The notes: generated from the sequence alone by a model not told the origin. DNA of 5,071 nt from an uncultured Dermatophilus sp. (GCA_945876925.1 CAMCQD010000175.1:1-5071), one strand, 5' to 3'; shown: positions 1 to 5,071, counted from the first letter of the stretch. Made by a program: numbers and translations.

Positions 1-30
1 GGTCAGGCCCGGGGCGGTCAGGCGCGGGGC
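1..30. repeat. Two-copy 15-bp tandem repeat
   Basis: Bases 1-15 (GGTCAGGCCCGGGGC) and 16-30 (GGTCAGGCGCGGGGC) match at 14 of 15 positions and abut directly. The array may continue left of the window. A partial echo (GGCGCGGGGTCAG) follows at 35-47 and runs into the arsR stop codon at 44-46. The unit is a multiple of three, so it could be a five-residue protein repeat of a gene beyond the edge, or a non-coding repeat downstream of arsR. The sequence seen here does not decide which. Confidence 0.55.
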
Positions 31-43
31 TGGTGGCGCGGGG

Positions 44-583
44 TCAGCCCGCTTCGGAGCTGGCGGAGGCCGGCCTGCTCTGGCTGCCGCTGCCGGTGGC
101 ACCGCGCCGGGCTGAACCGGCAGCGGTACCGGGGCCGTCTGCGCCGCCCTCACCGGCGCCGGCGCCACCTGGGCCCGCGGATGCGGCGGGGCGGTGCGGG
201 CACGCCGGGGGGACGCCGATGTCGCCGGCAACCCCTGCGCGCTCGTGCGCGGTTGTGCCGTCGATTGCCTCCTCGGCCTCGTACACCGCCAGTGCTACGA
301 GCTGCCGGGCCCGCTCATCCAGCAGCCGGTAGTACATGCGGTTGCCGTCTTGACGGACCCCTACGATGCGGCCCCAGCGCAGCTTGGCCAGGTGCTGTGA
401 GGTCGCCGTCGGGGTCTTGTCCACGATCTGCGCGAGGCGGTTCACCGGCAGTTCGGCGTTGTCCCGTAGCGCCAGGATGATCCGGATCCGGGTGGGGTCA
501 GCCAGCAGGCGGAACACCTCCGCCGCCAGGTCGGCGTAGGCGCTGTCCGGGCCAAATCTGCACGCTCTCGAATCTGCGCGCAT
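44..583 (-). CDS. ArsR/SmtB-family winged-helix transcriptional repressor, KmtR-like
   Basis: A 179-residue DNA-binding protein of the ArsR/SmtB family, whose members dimerise, repress from palindromic operators and usually release DNA when metal binds. Residues 17-100 carry the fold: ADLAAEVFRLLADPTRIRII (19-36 region), then LPVNRLAQIVDKTPTATSQHLAKLR (45-69), where 58-71 is the recognition helix, then the wing VGVRQDGNRMYYRL (74-87). From memory the closest described relative is Mycobacterium tuberculosis KmtR, a Ni/Co sensor. Against its ligands H88, E101, H102, H110 and H111, this protein has R91, E104, E105, A112 and H113, so only two are kept. Residues 115-179 are a low-complexity Ala/Gly/Ser/Pro tail with one C-P-H (128-130). 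The ATG at 583 has no Shine-Dalgarno sequence, but a -10 box placed for leaderless transcription supports it. No cation exporter lies beside it, so its target and inducer are unknown. Confidence 0.9.
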   Translation of the reverse strand: MRADSRACRFGPDSAYADLAAEVFRLLADPTRIRIILALRDNAELPVNRLAQIVDKTPTATSQHLAKLRWGRIVGVRQDGNRMYYRLLDERARQLVALAVYEAEEAIDGTTAHERAGVAGDIGVPPACPHRPAASAGPGGAGAGEGGADGPGTAAGSARRGATGSGSQSRPASASSEAG

Positions 584-591
584 ACGCAGAT
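572..591. promoter_or_regulatory. Probable operator: perfect 7-6-7 inverted repeat
   Basis: ATCTGCG (572-578) and CGCAGAT (585-591) form a perfect inverted repeat with spacer CGCATA. The element covers the arsR start codon (581-583) and the last two bases of its -10 box, the usual place for autorepression by an ArsR protein. A further half-site in the same orientation as the left arm, ATCTGC at 556-561, lies 16 bp away inside the coding region and could bind a second dimer. That ArsR binds here is inferred from position and symmetry. Confidence 0.6.
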
Positions 592-619
592 ACTAAGCTA
601 CTCGGGTTCACGTCAGCAA
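590..619 (-). promoter_or_regulatory. Predicted arsR promoter giving a leaderless mRNA
   Basis: Read on the minus strand, TAGTAT (595 to 590) fits the actinobacterial -10 pattern TANNNT and occupies -12 to -7 relative to the A of the arsR ATG. A -35-like TTGCTG (619 to 614) lies 18 bp upstream; CTGACG (616 to 611), at 15 bp, is an alternative. There is no purine-rich ribosome binding site before the ATG. Together these suggest transcription starts at the start codon, a common arrangement in actinobacteria. Confidence 0.55.
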
Positions 620-721
620 CAGTCCGGGCGGCATGAATCACACGACGGTGCCCCGCCGTCGAGGCTGCCCGCCGCTGCGGCCCCTCCAGCGAGGTCGTCC
701 CCCGGCGAGCGAGGGCGCCTG

Positions 722-895
722 TTACGCGAGCAGCGGGGCGAGCGCCCGGGCCAGATCACTGGCCGTTGCGGAGCCGTCGCCTTCGTACTCGGATACTTCC
801 AGCCCGATGACCTCCCCGGCGGCGAGCACCTGCGCGCAGGTCCCACGACGCCAGGCCGTGCCCGTCCATAGAGGTGACGGCGTGACCAGCCGCAC
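722..895 (-). pseudogene. C-terminal remnant of an arginase/agmatinase-family gene
   Basis: On the minus strand a frame open from a TGA at 956-958 to a TAA at 722-724 ends in residues that look like real protein: VLAAGEVIGLEVSEYEGD, then about 15 Ala/Leu-rich residues. This resembles the last strand and helix of ureohydrolases (arginase, agmatinase, formimidoylglutamase), which commonly read like VVGLEVTEYDP followed by ARLLAELLA. The matching upstream part, GHGLASWDL (compare GGLTWDEL in the family), lies in the neighbouring frame that starts at an ATG (867-869). Removing one base near 831-841 would join them. The HxDxD-type metal-binding regions are missing and no ribosome binding site precedes the GTG at 893-895. 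I therefore read it as a truncated, frameshifted relic. The alternative is an unrelated 57-residue small protein. The family assignment is by eye. Confidence 0.4.
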
Positions 896-920
896 GGCAC
901 CGGGCCGTGGCCGGGGCCTG

Positions 921-940
921 CACCGGGCTTTCGGCCCGTG
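921..940. other. Small hairpin
   Basis: CGGGC (924-928) and GCCCG (934-938) pair around loop TTTCG; two more pairs (921-940 and 922-939) form if C923 bulges out. There is no T-tract on either side, so it is not a standard intrinsic terminator. On the plus strand it would lie in the 5' leader of the metallohydrolase mRNA if transcription starts that far upstream. Such short GC stems are frequent by chance in DNA of this composition. Confidence 0.25.
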
Positions 941-1120
941 TCCCGCTTCGTGCCCTCATGAGAGAGCTGGTCACCGGCCCGGCATCCCCATCCGCAGACG
1001 ACCCAGCAGGACGCCACCGAGCGGGCGCCCACCACAGCACCCCGGCACCCCCGCCCCCGGACCCGGCAGGATTCTGTCAGCGGGCCGCGCCAGGATGGGG
1101 ACGCCTCGCCCGCCACCCCT

Positions 1121-1127
1121 GGAGGTG
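1121..1127 (+). promoter_or_regulatory. Ribosome binding site fixing the 1132 start
   Basis: GGAGGTG is a near-perfect match to the anti-Shine-Dalgarno sequence. The GGAGG core ends 6 bases before the ATG at 1132. It selects this start over the in-frame ATG at 907. Confidence 0.85.
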
Positions 1128-1131
1128 CCTC

Positions 1132-2556
1132 ATGTCACCGGCCGACCCTGGCAAGGCCGCCGTCTACGCCGCCGAGGATCGTCTCGGACGCTGGCTCACA
1201 GAGGGTTTCGTCAACGTGTACGGCACTCGCTGGCGGCTGGAACGCGAGATCGTGTTCGGCCAGCCCGGGAACGTGCGCGGCTACGTGCTCCGGGTGCTCG
1301 CTCATCTGAAGCGGCAGGGCTGGGGTAGTCCCGGCGGCACCAGCTGGGCCACGGACGTGACGGTCCGGCCGCGCCGGGGCGCCGGGGCCGCGCACTACTC
1401 TCCCGCCACCGGCGAGATCGCCCTGCCCTCCCCGGAGAAGGGCGGCAGGTGGGCGCTGCGCGAGCTCGTCGTCCTGCATGAGGTCGCGCATCATCTGCAC
1501 GCCTGCGGGGTCACCCCGGGTCCCGGGGGCGGGCCGGTTCCGCTGCCCGGGGACGACGGCGGGGCGCACGGTCCCCGTTTCCGGGCGATCTTCCTGGCGC
1601 TGCTGCGCGACTGCGGGCACGGCAACGCTGCCGGGCTGCTGCGGATCGCCTACGCCGAAGAACTCGCCGCGTCCGCCGGTGGCACCAGCGGCGACGGCGG
1701 CCTGGCCCTGGCCACCCGTTCGCCCGCCGGGCCGGCCTCACGCACGAAGCAGCACCGCGACCGCCTCGCCCTCATCGCCGATCTGCTCGCCCGGGCCGGG
1801 TGCAGCGACTCGCAGGCCGAGCGTGAGCTAGCCACCGCCCGGGCGCAGCGGGAGGCGACCCGGCTGGGCATCGACCTGGCCGAGGCCGCGCACCTGGCCG
1901 CCGCGCGCGGCCAGGCCCCTGAGCCTGAGGAGCGCACCGTCGGCATCGGCCCGCAGCGGTCCCCCGGCCTGGCGACCCTGACCCGGCTGTATCTCGTCGT
2001 CGCCTCGGTCAATGACGTGAAGTGCTTCGTCTCCGCCGGGGGCGCCCTCGTCTATGCCGTCGGCATGCCCGCCGACCTCGACCTCACCGAGTCGCTGTAC
2101 ACCGGGTTGCTCCTCCAGATGGAGCAGTCCGCCACGGCCTGGCTGGATTCCGGCGCCTACCGGGGCGAGCGGTTCTTCGACTCGCGCGGGCGACCGCGCC
2201 GGGCTGACCGGGGCGTGGCCCGGCGGAGCTTCCGGGCCGGTTTCACCGAGCGCACCAGGGAGCTGCTCAGCCAGGCCGCCCGTGAGGCCCGGGAGGAGGC
2301 GCTCGACGAGGCGTTCGCGCGCGCACCGGGCTCAGCCAGGCGGGAACTGACCAGCACCGCAATCGCACTGCGCGCCAAGGCAACCGCCCTGGAGGAGCAC
2401 TACCGGCAGCGCGCCCGGGACCGGCAGGTACGGGGTACCTGGCGCGGTGCGGCGTCCACGGTCTCAATAGCCGGGTGGCAGGCCGGACGCGACGCCGCAG
2501 ACACAGCCCACGCCACCGCGTTCCCCGCCACCGGCGCGACACCACCCCCGGAATAG
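1132..2556 (+). CDS. HExxH metallohydrolase-like and DUF2786 fusion protein
   Basis: A predicted cytoplasmic protein of 474 residues with no signal peptide or membrane segment. Residues 8-180 look like the actinobacterial TIGR04338-type putative metallohydrolase domain: VYAAEDRLGRWL (11-22), then a strand with AHYSPATGEIALP (87-99), then ALRELVVLHEVAHH (108-121). H116, E117 and H120 form an HExxH zinc/catalytic motif. H146 in HGPRF (146-150) is the likely third ligand, as in SprT-like peptidases. A Gly/Ser/Ala linker (181-204) leads to a DUF2786-like segment (206-260) with KQHRDRLALIADLLARAG and AERELATARAQREATRLGID. The rest (279-460) resembles the helical region usually following DUF2786, with the family-like ADLDLTESLYTGLLLQM and a C-terminal AGWQAGRDAADTA. 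No substrate is known for either part, so the enzymatic role is inferred from the metal motif alone. It stands alone on its strand, with a good ribosome binding site and long gaps on both sides. Confidence 0.85.
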   Translation: MSPADPGKAAVYAAEDRLGRWLTEGFVNVYGTRWRLEREIVFGQPGNVRGYVLRVLAHLKRQGWGSPGGTSWATDVTVRPRRGAGAAHYSPATGEIALPSPEKGGRWALRELVVLHEVAHHLHACGVTPGPGGGPVPLPGDDGGAHGPRFRAIFLALLRDCGHGNAAGLLRIAYAEELAASAGGTSGDGGLALATRSPAGPASRTKQHRDRLALIADLLARAGCSDSQAERELATARAQREATRLGIDLAEAAHLAAARGQAPEPEERTVGIGPQRSPGLATLTRLYLVVASVNDVKCFVSAGGALVYAVGMPADLDLTESLYTGLLLQMEQSATAWLDSGAYRGERFFDSRGRPRRADRGVARRSFRAGFTERTRELLSQAAREAREEALDEAFARAPGSARRELTSTAIALRAKATALEEHYRQRARDRQVRGTWRGAASTVSIAGWQAGRDAADTAHATAFPATGATPPPE

Positions 2557-2765
2557 CCACCCGCCCACCACCAGCGAATCAGCCCCCGGACCCGCCTTCC
2601 CGCGCCACCCGGAGCCCCGGCACCAGCGGTCACACCACCTCCGCGCCGGTGGGTCACGCCCCTCGTCGCCGGAGCCCCTGCCAGGCCTCCCCGCCCGCTT
2701 GCGACGCCCGGAACCCCTGCGTCACCGGAAACACCGCCACCACACCCCCGCCCGCCCGCGTACTG
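2557..2765 (+). terminator. C-rich, G-poor tract; possible Rho-dependent terminator
   Basis: Directly after the metallohydrolase stop the plus strand becomes C-rich and G-poor. In 2581-2760 I count 97 C, 46 G, 23 A and 14 T. A transcript with such an excess of C over G and little obvious hairpin structure is the type of RNA that Rho loads on. No intrinsic terminator is visible after this gene. The function is inferred from composition only. Confidence 0.25.
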
Positions 2766-2813
2766 CGCTGGCGCGCAATAAATCCCGGCCGGGTGCCGCC
2801 GCTGGCGCCGGCT

Positions 2814-2855
2814 GTCCCGGGGCCGCCGGCCACCCGCTCGCGGCCGTCCCGGGCC
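2814..2855. repeat. Short direct and inverted repeats
   Basis: GTCCCGGGGCC (2814-2824) recurs as GTCCCGGGCC (2846-2855). Between them, GGCCGC (2821-2826) and GCGGCC (2840-2845) form a six-base inverted repeat with a 13-base loop. There is no T-tract. It may be an RNA structure or protein site upstream of the heparinase gene, or chance in GC-rich DNA. Confidence 0.25.
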
Positions 2856-2879
2856 AGGATCACGCCGGTACCACGCCGG

Positions 2880-2925
2880 CCGGATGTGTCCAGATAACGG
2901 AAAACCTGTCCGGATCTTCTTCACC
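2880..2925 (+). promoter_or_regulatory. AT-richer patch with repeated motifs, possible heparinase promoter
   Basis: Within very GC-rich surroundings, this segment is close to half A+T. It contains CCGGAT twice (2880-2885 and 2910-2915, 30 bp apart) and TGTCC twice (2887-2891 and 2907-2911, 20 bp apart), flanking AGATAACGGAAAACC. Spacings near multiples of the helical turn could suit a regulator bound on one face. I see no convincing -35/-10 pair; GATAAC is the nearest -10-like sequence. It ends about 60 bases before the heparinase start, a normal promoter distance. Confidence 0.25.
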
Positions 2926-2974
2926 TCCAGCGCAATCGGCCGATGGGGCGTCCGCAGTCAGCAGGGGTCAGCAC

Positions 2975-2979
2975 AGGAG
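2975..2979 (+). promoter_or_regulatory. Ribosome binding site fixing the 2987 start
   Basis: AGGAG lies 7 bases before the ATG at 2987. A second ATG at 2991 is in another frame and opens no domain. This places the start shortly before the basic and membrane-spanning N-terminus and excludes the longer open frame from 2699. Confidence 0.8.
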
Positions 2980-2986
2980 AGCCTGG

Positions 2987-4942
2987 ATGGATGCCAGCGG
3001 GAGCGGTACCTCCCCGCGCCCGGTAGCCGGCGCGCGCTCTCCTTATGCCCTGCGCAGGCGCCGCGCCTGGATAACCGGATCGCTAGCCACGGCGTGCCTG
3101 CTCGCGGTGACGGGCCTGGTGCTGGCCCTCAATCCGGGCAACATCATCGGTGAGGGCCGGTCCGCCCCGGCCGGTGGCGGGACCGGGGCGAGCGGATCCA
3201 AGATCATCCTCGACGCGTACCCGCTGTACTGGTGCCGCGGATACTCCTCCCTGCCCAGGGACAACCCCAAGGAACAGGTGCTCCGTGACGAATTCGCCTG
3301 GGGCCGTTTCAAAGCCGTAAAGGTCGGGGATGGCAGGGGCGATATTGACTGGGCCGCTAACCCGCACCGCCGGGTGAGCTGGCAGATGTGGCTGAACTCG
3401 CTGCGCTGGCTCGGCCAGGCCATCGATCCCGGCGACCCGGCTGCCCTGGATCATTCGGTCGCCATCGCCCGGGACTGGGTGCGCGATCACCCCTACTCGT
3501 GGAAGTCCGACCCGGTCGCCCTCGAGCCGACCATGCACCGCACGAACACGCTGCTGTGCCTGCGCCAGGCCCTCGCCGTGCAGGCCGGCGGCACCCTGCC
3601 GCCGGGGCAGTCCTGGATCGACGACGCCCTGCGCGATCATGGCCGTTTCCTCACCGAGAACTATTCCGGCCGGGGCAACCACGGCACCGATGAGTCGATT
3701 GCGCTCCTGGGCGTGGGCTGCAACCTGCACCTGGACGAGTTCACGCAGACGGCGGCGACGCGGCTGGAGAGCGGCCTGATCGCTTCCATCGACCCGGAGG
3801 GGTCCACCGACGAGCAGTCCGCCGGGTACGCGTTCTTCAACCGGGCGCTGTGGGCCACCGCCGAGGAGCGGGTGTCCCTGTGCGCCCCCTCCTCCCCGGT
3901 GGCCCCGCTCATCCGCGAGCGCCTGCGGCTGCTGGAGACCTGGCTGGCGCACGCGACGACCTCGCTGGGTCCGCTGCAGCAGCTCGGCAACACCCAGTGG
4001 GTGCGCGACCCGGCCCTCGGCGGCACGCCGCAGGAGTACCCGGCCACCCTCGGCGAGCGGGGCACCCCGCCGCCGGAGCGGGCGCGGACCTACGCGGCCG
4101 GGTATGTGTTCGGGCGTGCCAGCTGGGGTAGCGCGGAGCGCCCGTACCGTGAGGAGCCGGTGTACGCGCTGCGGTTCGGCCCCCGCCGGGCGCTGCACGG
4201 GCATGACGATCACACCGCGATCACGTGGCAGGCACGGGGGCACCAGATCCTGCGCGACACCGGGTACGGGGAGTACACCCGGGATTCGTGGGAGGAGTTC
4301 GCCAAGTCGGCCCGGGCGCACAATCAGCTCGTCGTCGAGGGACAGACGGCGACCGGCACTACCAGGCTGACCCGCTCGGATATCACCGGGGACGCCGCCA
4401 CCGGGATCGCCGACAGCTACCGCCTCACCGATTCCCCGGCCCCGGGGGTCACCCGCACCCGCGACGTGATCGTGCTCTCCGATCCCGATCTGGTCGTGGT
4501 GTACGACCGTGCCCGCGCCCGCTCGCGGCGGACGTTCACTCAGTACTGGCATCTTCCGGCCGGGCAGAAGGTGGCCATGGACCGGGACCGCACGACGGTC
4601 ACGGCGGATGCCGGTGACACCCGCACTACCGTGCTGCGCCTGCCGCACGGGGATGAGCGCCGGCCGGCCGGTTCCGGCGCGGTCGTCCAGGGGGCGGTTA
4701 ATCCGGTGAACGGCTGGTACTGGGGCACGATCTTCGAGCGGGTGGCCGCGCCGACGGTGAGCTTCACGATCCGCGGCCGCTCAGCTTCCATGGTCACCGC
4801 GATCGCGGCGGGTCCTTCCGGTAGCGAGGTCAGGGCGAGCATGAGCAAGCAGGGCAGTTCCCGCATTTACACCTTCGACGTGGGCGGTAAGCAGGCCAGG
4901 GTGGAGCTGGCCGCGTCCGGGGCGCTGACCCGCCTGCGCTGA
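2987..4942 (+). CDS. Membrane-anchored heparinase II/III-family polysaccharide lyase
   Basis: A 651-residue protein predicted to cleave an acidic polysaccharide by beta-elimination outside the membrane. A short N-terminus with RRRR (23-26) precedes one hydrophobic segment (about 28-48) without a clear AxA cleavage site, so an N-in signal anchor is likely. A Gly/Ser/Ala linker (55-70) follows. Residues 75-340 look like the alpha/alpha-toroid lyase domain, with DWAANPHRRVSWQMWLNSLRW (121-141), ENYSGRGNHG (224-233) and EQSAGYAFFNR (276-286). Residues 365-650 form the beta-rich Hepar_II_III C-terminal domain, with LHGHDDHTAITW (403-414), RDTGYGEY (423-430) and ARAHNQLVVEG (442-452). By analogy with Pedobacter heparinase II, N231/H232, Y281 and H404 are catalytic candidates and H406, D424 and H445 could bind zinc. 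Four extracytoplasmic Cys (83, 191, 245, 299) could form disulfides. Substrate cannot be told; capsule, exopolysaccharide or uronate polymers are options. No glycosyltransferase or transporter is visible nearby. Confidence 0.88.
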   Translation: MDASGSGTSPRPVAGARSPYALRRRRAWITGSLATACLLAVTGLVLALNPGNIIGEGRSAPAGGGTGASGSKIILDAYPLYWCRGYSSLPRDNPKEQVLRDEFAWGRFKAVKVGDGRGDIDWAANPHRRVSWQMWLNSLRWLGQAIDPGDPAALDHSVAIARDWVRDHPYSWKSDPVALEPTMHRTNTLLCLRQALAVQAGGTLPPGQSWIDDALRDHGRFLTENYSGRGNHGTDESIALLGVGCNLHLDEFTQTAATRLESGLIASIDPEGSTDEQSAGYAFFNRALWATAEERVSLCAPSSPVAPLIRERLRLLETWLAHATTSLGPLQQLGNTQWVRDPALGGTPQEYPATLGERGTPPPERARTYAAGYVFGRASWGSAERPYREEPVYALRFGPRRALHGHDDHTAITWQARGHQILRDTGYGEYTRDSWEEFAKSARAHNQLVVEGQTATGTTRLTRSDITGDAATGIADSYRLTDSPAPGVTRTRDVIVLSDPDLVVVYDRARARSRRTFTQYWHLPAGQKVAMDRDRTTVTADAGDTRTTVLRLPHGDERRPAGSGAVVQGAVNPVNGWYWGTIFERVAAPTVSFTIRGRSASMVTAIAAGPSGSEVRASMSKQGSSRIYTFDVGGKQARVELAASGALTRLR

Positions 4943-4952
4943 GATCCGCTCC

Positions 4953-4971
4953 CCGGGCTCCGGCGGCCCGG
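4953..4971. terminator. Possible terminator hairpin between convergent genes
   Basis: CCGGGC (4953-4958) and GCCCGG (4966-4971) pair around a seven-base loop, in the 40-bp gap between two converging stop codons. No T-tract follows on either strand, which is usual for actinobacterial terminator candidates but weakens the call. It could serve both genes. Confidence 0.35.
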
Positions 4972-4982
4972 CGGCCAGCGGG

Positions 4983-5071
4983 CTAGCGGCGGCGGTGGCG
5001 CAGGTCGCGCAGATGATGGTGGTGCGGCTGGAGTTCAGGGGCCACCAGTCGTTCGAACAGGTTCAGGCCAG
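4983..5071 (-). CDS. C-terminal end of an unidentified convergent gene (partial)
   Basis: On the minus strand an open frame enters from the right edge and stops at a TAG (4983-4985), giving 28 final residues. They begin GLNLFERLVAPELQP and end in four His and an Arg-rich stretch, HLRDLRHRRR. The N-terminal body lies outside the window, so family and function cannot be assigned. The opening resembles the end of a folded domain, and the basic, His-rich tail is probably a disordered extension. The other two minus frames stop within the first dozen codons, which supports this frame. Confidence 0.6.
   Translation of the reverse strand, partial: GLNLFERLVAPELQPHHHHLRDLRHRRR

Larger units (their letters stand above)
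584..1131. other. Interval between arsR and the metallohydrolase gene
   Basis: This 548-bp interval holds the arsR promoter at its left end, a minus-strand arginase-like remnant (722-895), a small hairpin (921-940) and the ribosome binding site of the next gene (1121-1127). No intact gene convinces me here. The frame of the metallohydrolase is open back to 907, but the residues it would add are low-complexity Pro/Ala/Arg text with no domain. I see no clear sigma-70 promoter for the plus-strand gene; a weak AT-containing patch, GGATTCTGT, lies near 1069-1077. Confidence 0.5.
2557..2986. other. Non-coding interval before the heparinase gene
   Basis: I find no credible gene in these 430 bases. 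Long open frames on both strands give only Pro/Thr/Arg-rich or Gly/Arg-rich text with no domain, as expected from the composition. The interval holds the C-rich tract on the left, a short stem TGCGC-TGGC-GCGCA (2764-2777) followed by ATAAAT, the repeats near 2814-2855, an AT-richer patch (2880-2925) and the ribosome binding site (2975-2979). The heparinase frame is open back to 2699, but the added sequence has no strong start signal or domain. Confidence 0.5.

Noticed and set aside
613..1116. 167-residue minus-strand open frame
   Set aside because: Gly/Arg/Cys/Trp-rich text with no domain; it is out of frame with the only protein-like minus-strand stretch (the arginase-like remnant).
907..1131. 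N-terminal extension of the metallohydrolase from the ATG at 907
   Set aside because: The added 75 residues are low-complexity and unlike the family, while the ATG at 1132 has a near-perfect ribosome binding site and gives the expected family N-terminus.
2746..2758. Canonical G-quadruplex on the minus strand
   Set aside because: Only three clear runs of three or more G (GGG-C-GGG-C-GGGGG) are present; a fourth is missing, so the standard four-tract pattern is not met.
2475..2897. 140-residue plus-strand Pro/Thr/Arg-rich open frame overlapping the metallohydrolase end
   Set aside because: It starts inside the real gene without a ribosome binding site, and its composition simply reflects C-rich DNA.
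2400..2924. 174-residue minus-strand open frame
   Set aside because: Gly/Arg-rich translation overlapping the end of the real plus-strand gene, with no domain or ribosome binding signal.
2699..2986. N-terminal extension of the lyase frame from the ATG at 2699
   Set aside because: The extension would put 96 low-complexity residues before the membrane segment; AGGAG seven bases before 2987 marks the start.
3083..4648. 521-residue minus-strand open frame opposite the lyase gene
   Set aside because: An antisense shadow of a GC-rich gene: Arg/Gly/Pro-rich with no recognisable domain, while the plus strand shows clear family motifs throughout.
1..5071. Mobile element, CRISPR array, tRNA or phage defence system
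   Set aside because: I found no transposase or integrase motifs, no regular spaced repeats and no cloverleaf. The DUF2786 fusion alone is not evidence of a defence system.

Overview
This is a GC-rich window of about 5 kb. Its coding regions have strongly G/C-biased third codon positions and good GGAGG-type ribosome binding sites, and the protein families are typical of Actinomycetota. A filamentous actinomycete (Streptomyces, Streptosporangiales or a relative) fits best; I cannot place it more precisely from sequence alone.

Layout from left to right. (1) A 15-bp tandem repeat at the left edge. (2) A minus-strand ArsR/SmtB-type repressor gene (44-583) resembling the nickel/cobalt sensor KmtR, but with most of the metal-ligand positions changed. 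Its start codon lies inside a perfect 7-6-7 inverted repeat, and a TAGTAT -10 box sits exactly where a leaderless mRNA would need it, so it looks autoregulated. (3) A 548-bp interval to the next start codon, containing on the minus strand what looks like the frameshifted C-terminal remnant of an arginase/agmatinase-family gene (722-895), plus a small hairpin. (4) A plus-strand gene (1132-2556, 474 aa) joining an HExxH zinc metallohydrolase-like domain to a DUF2786 domain and a helical C-terminal region. (5) A 430-bp non-coding stretch: first a C-rich, G-poor segment that could serve Rho-dependent termination, then a short AT-richer patch that probably holds the promoter of the next gene. (6) A plus-strand gene (2987-4942, 651 aa) for a membrane-anchored heparinase II/III-family polysaccharide lyase with a complete-looking active site. 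(7) Forty bases further on, the last 28 codons of a convergent minus-strand gene that leaves the window at the right.

The genes do not form an evident operon or pathway: each main gene has its own long upstream region, and the first and last run opposite to the middle two. The region reads as ordinary accessory actinomycete chromosome. I see no transposase, integrase, tRNA, CRISPR array or phage gene, and I do not claim a new system. The most interesting points are the ArsR protein with an altered metal site and a leaderless, operator-embedded start, the decayed arginase-like fragment, and the metallohydrolase-DUF2786 fusion.
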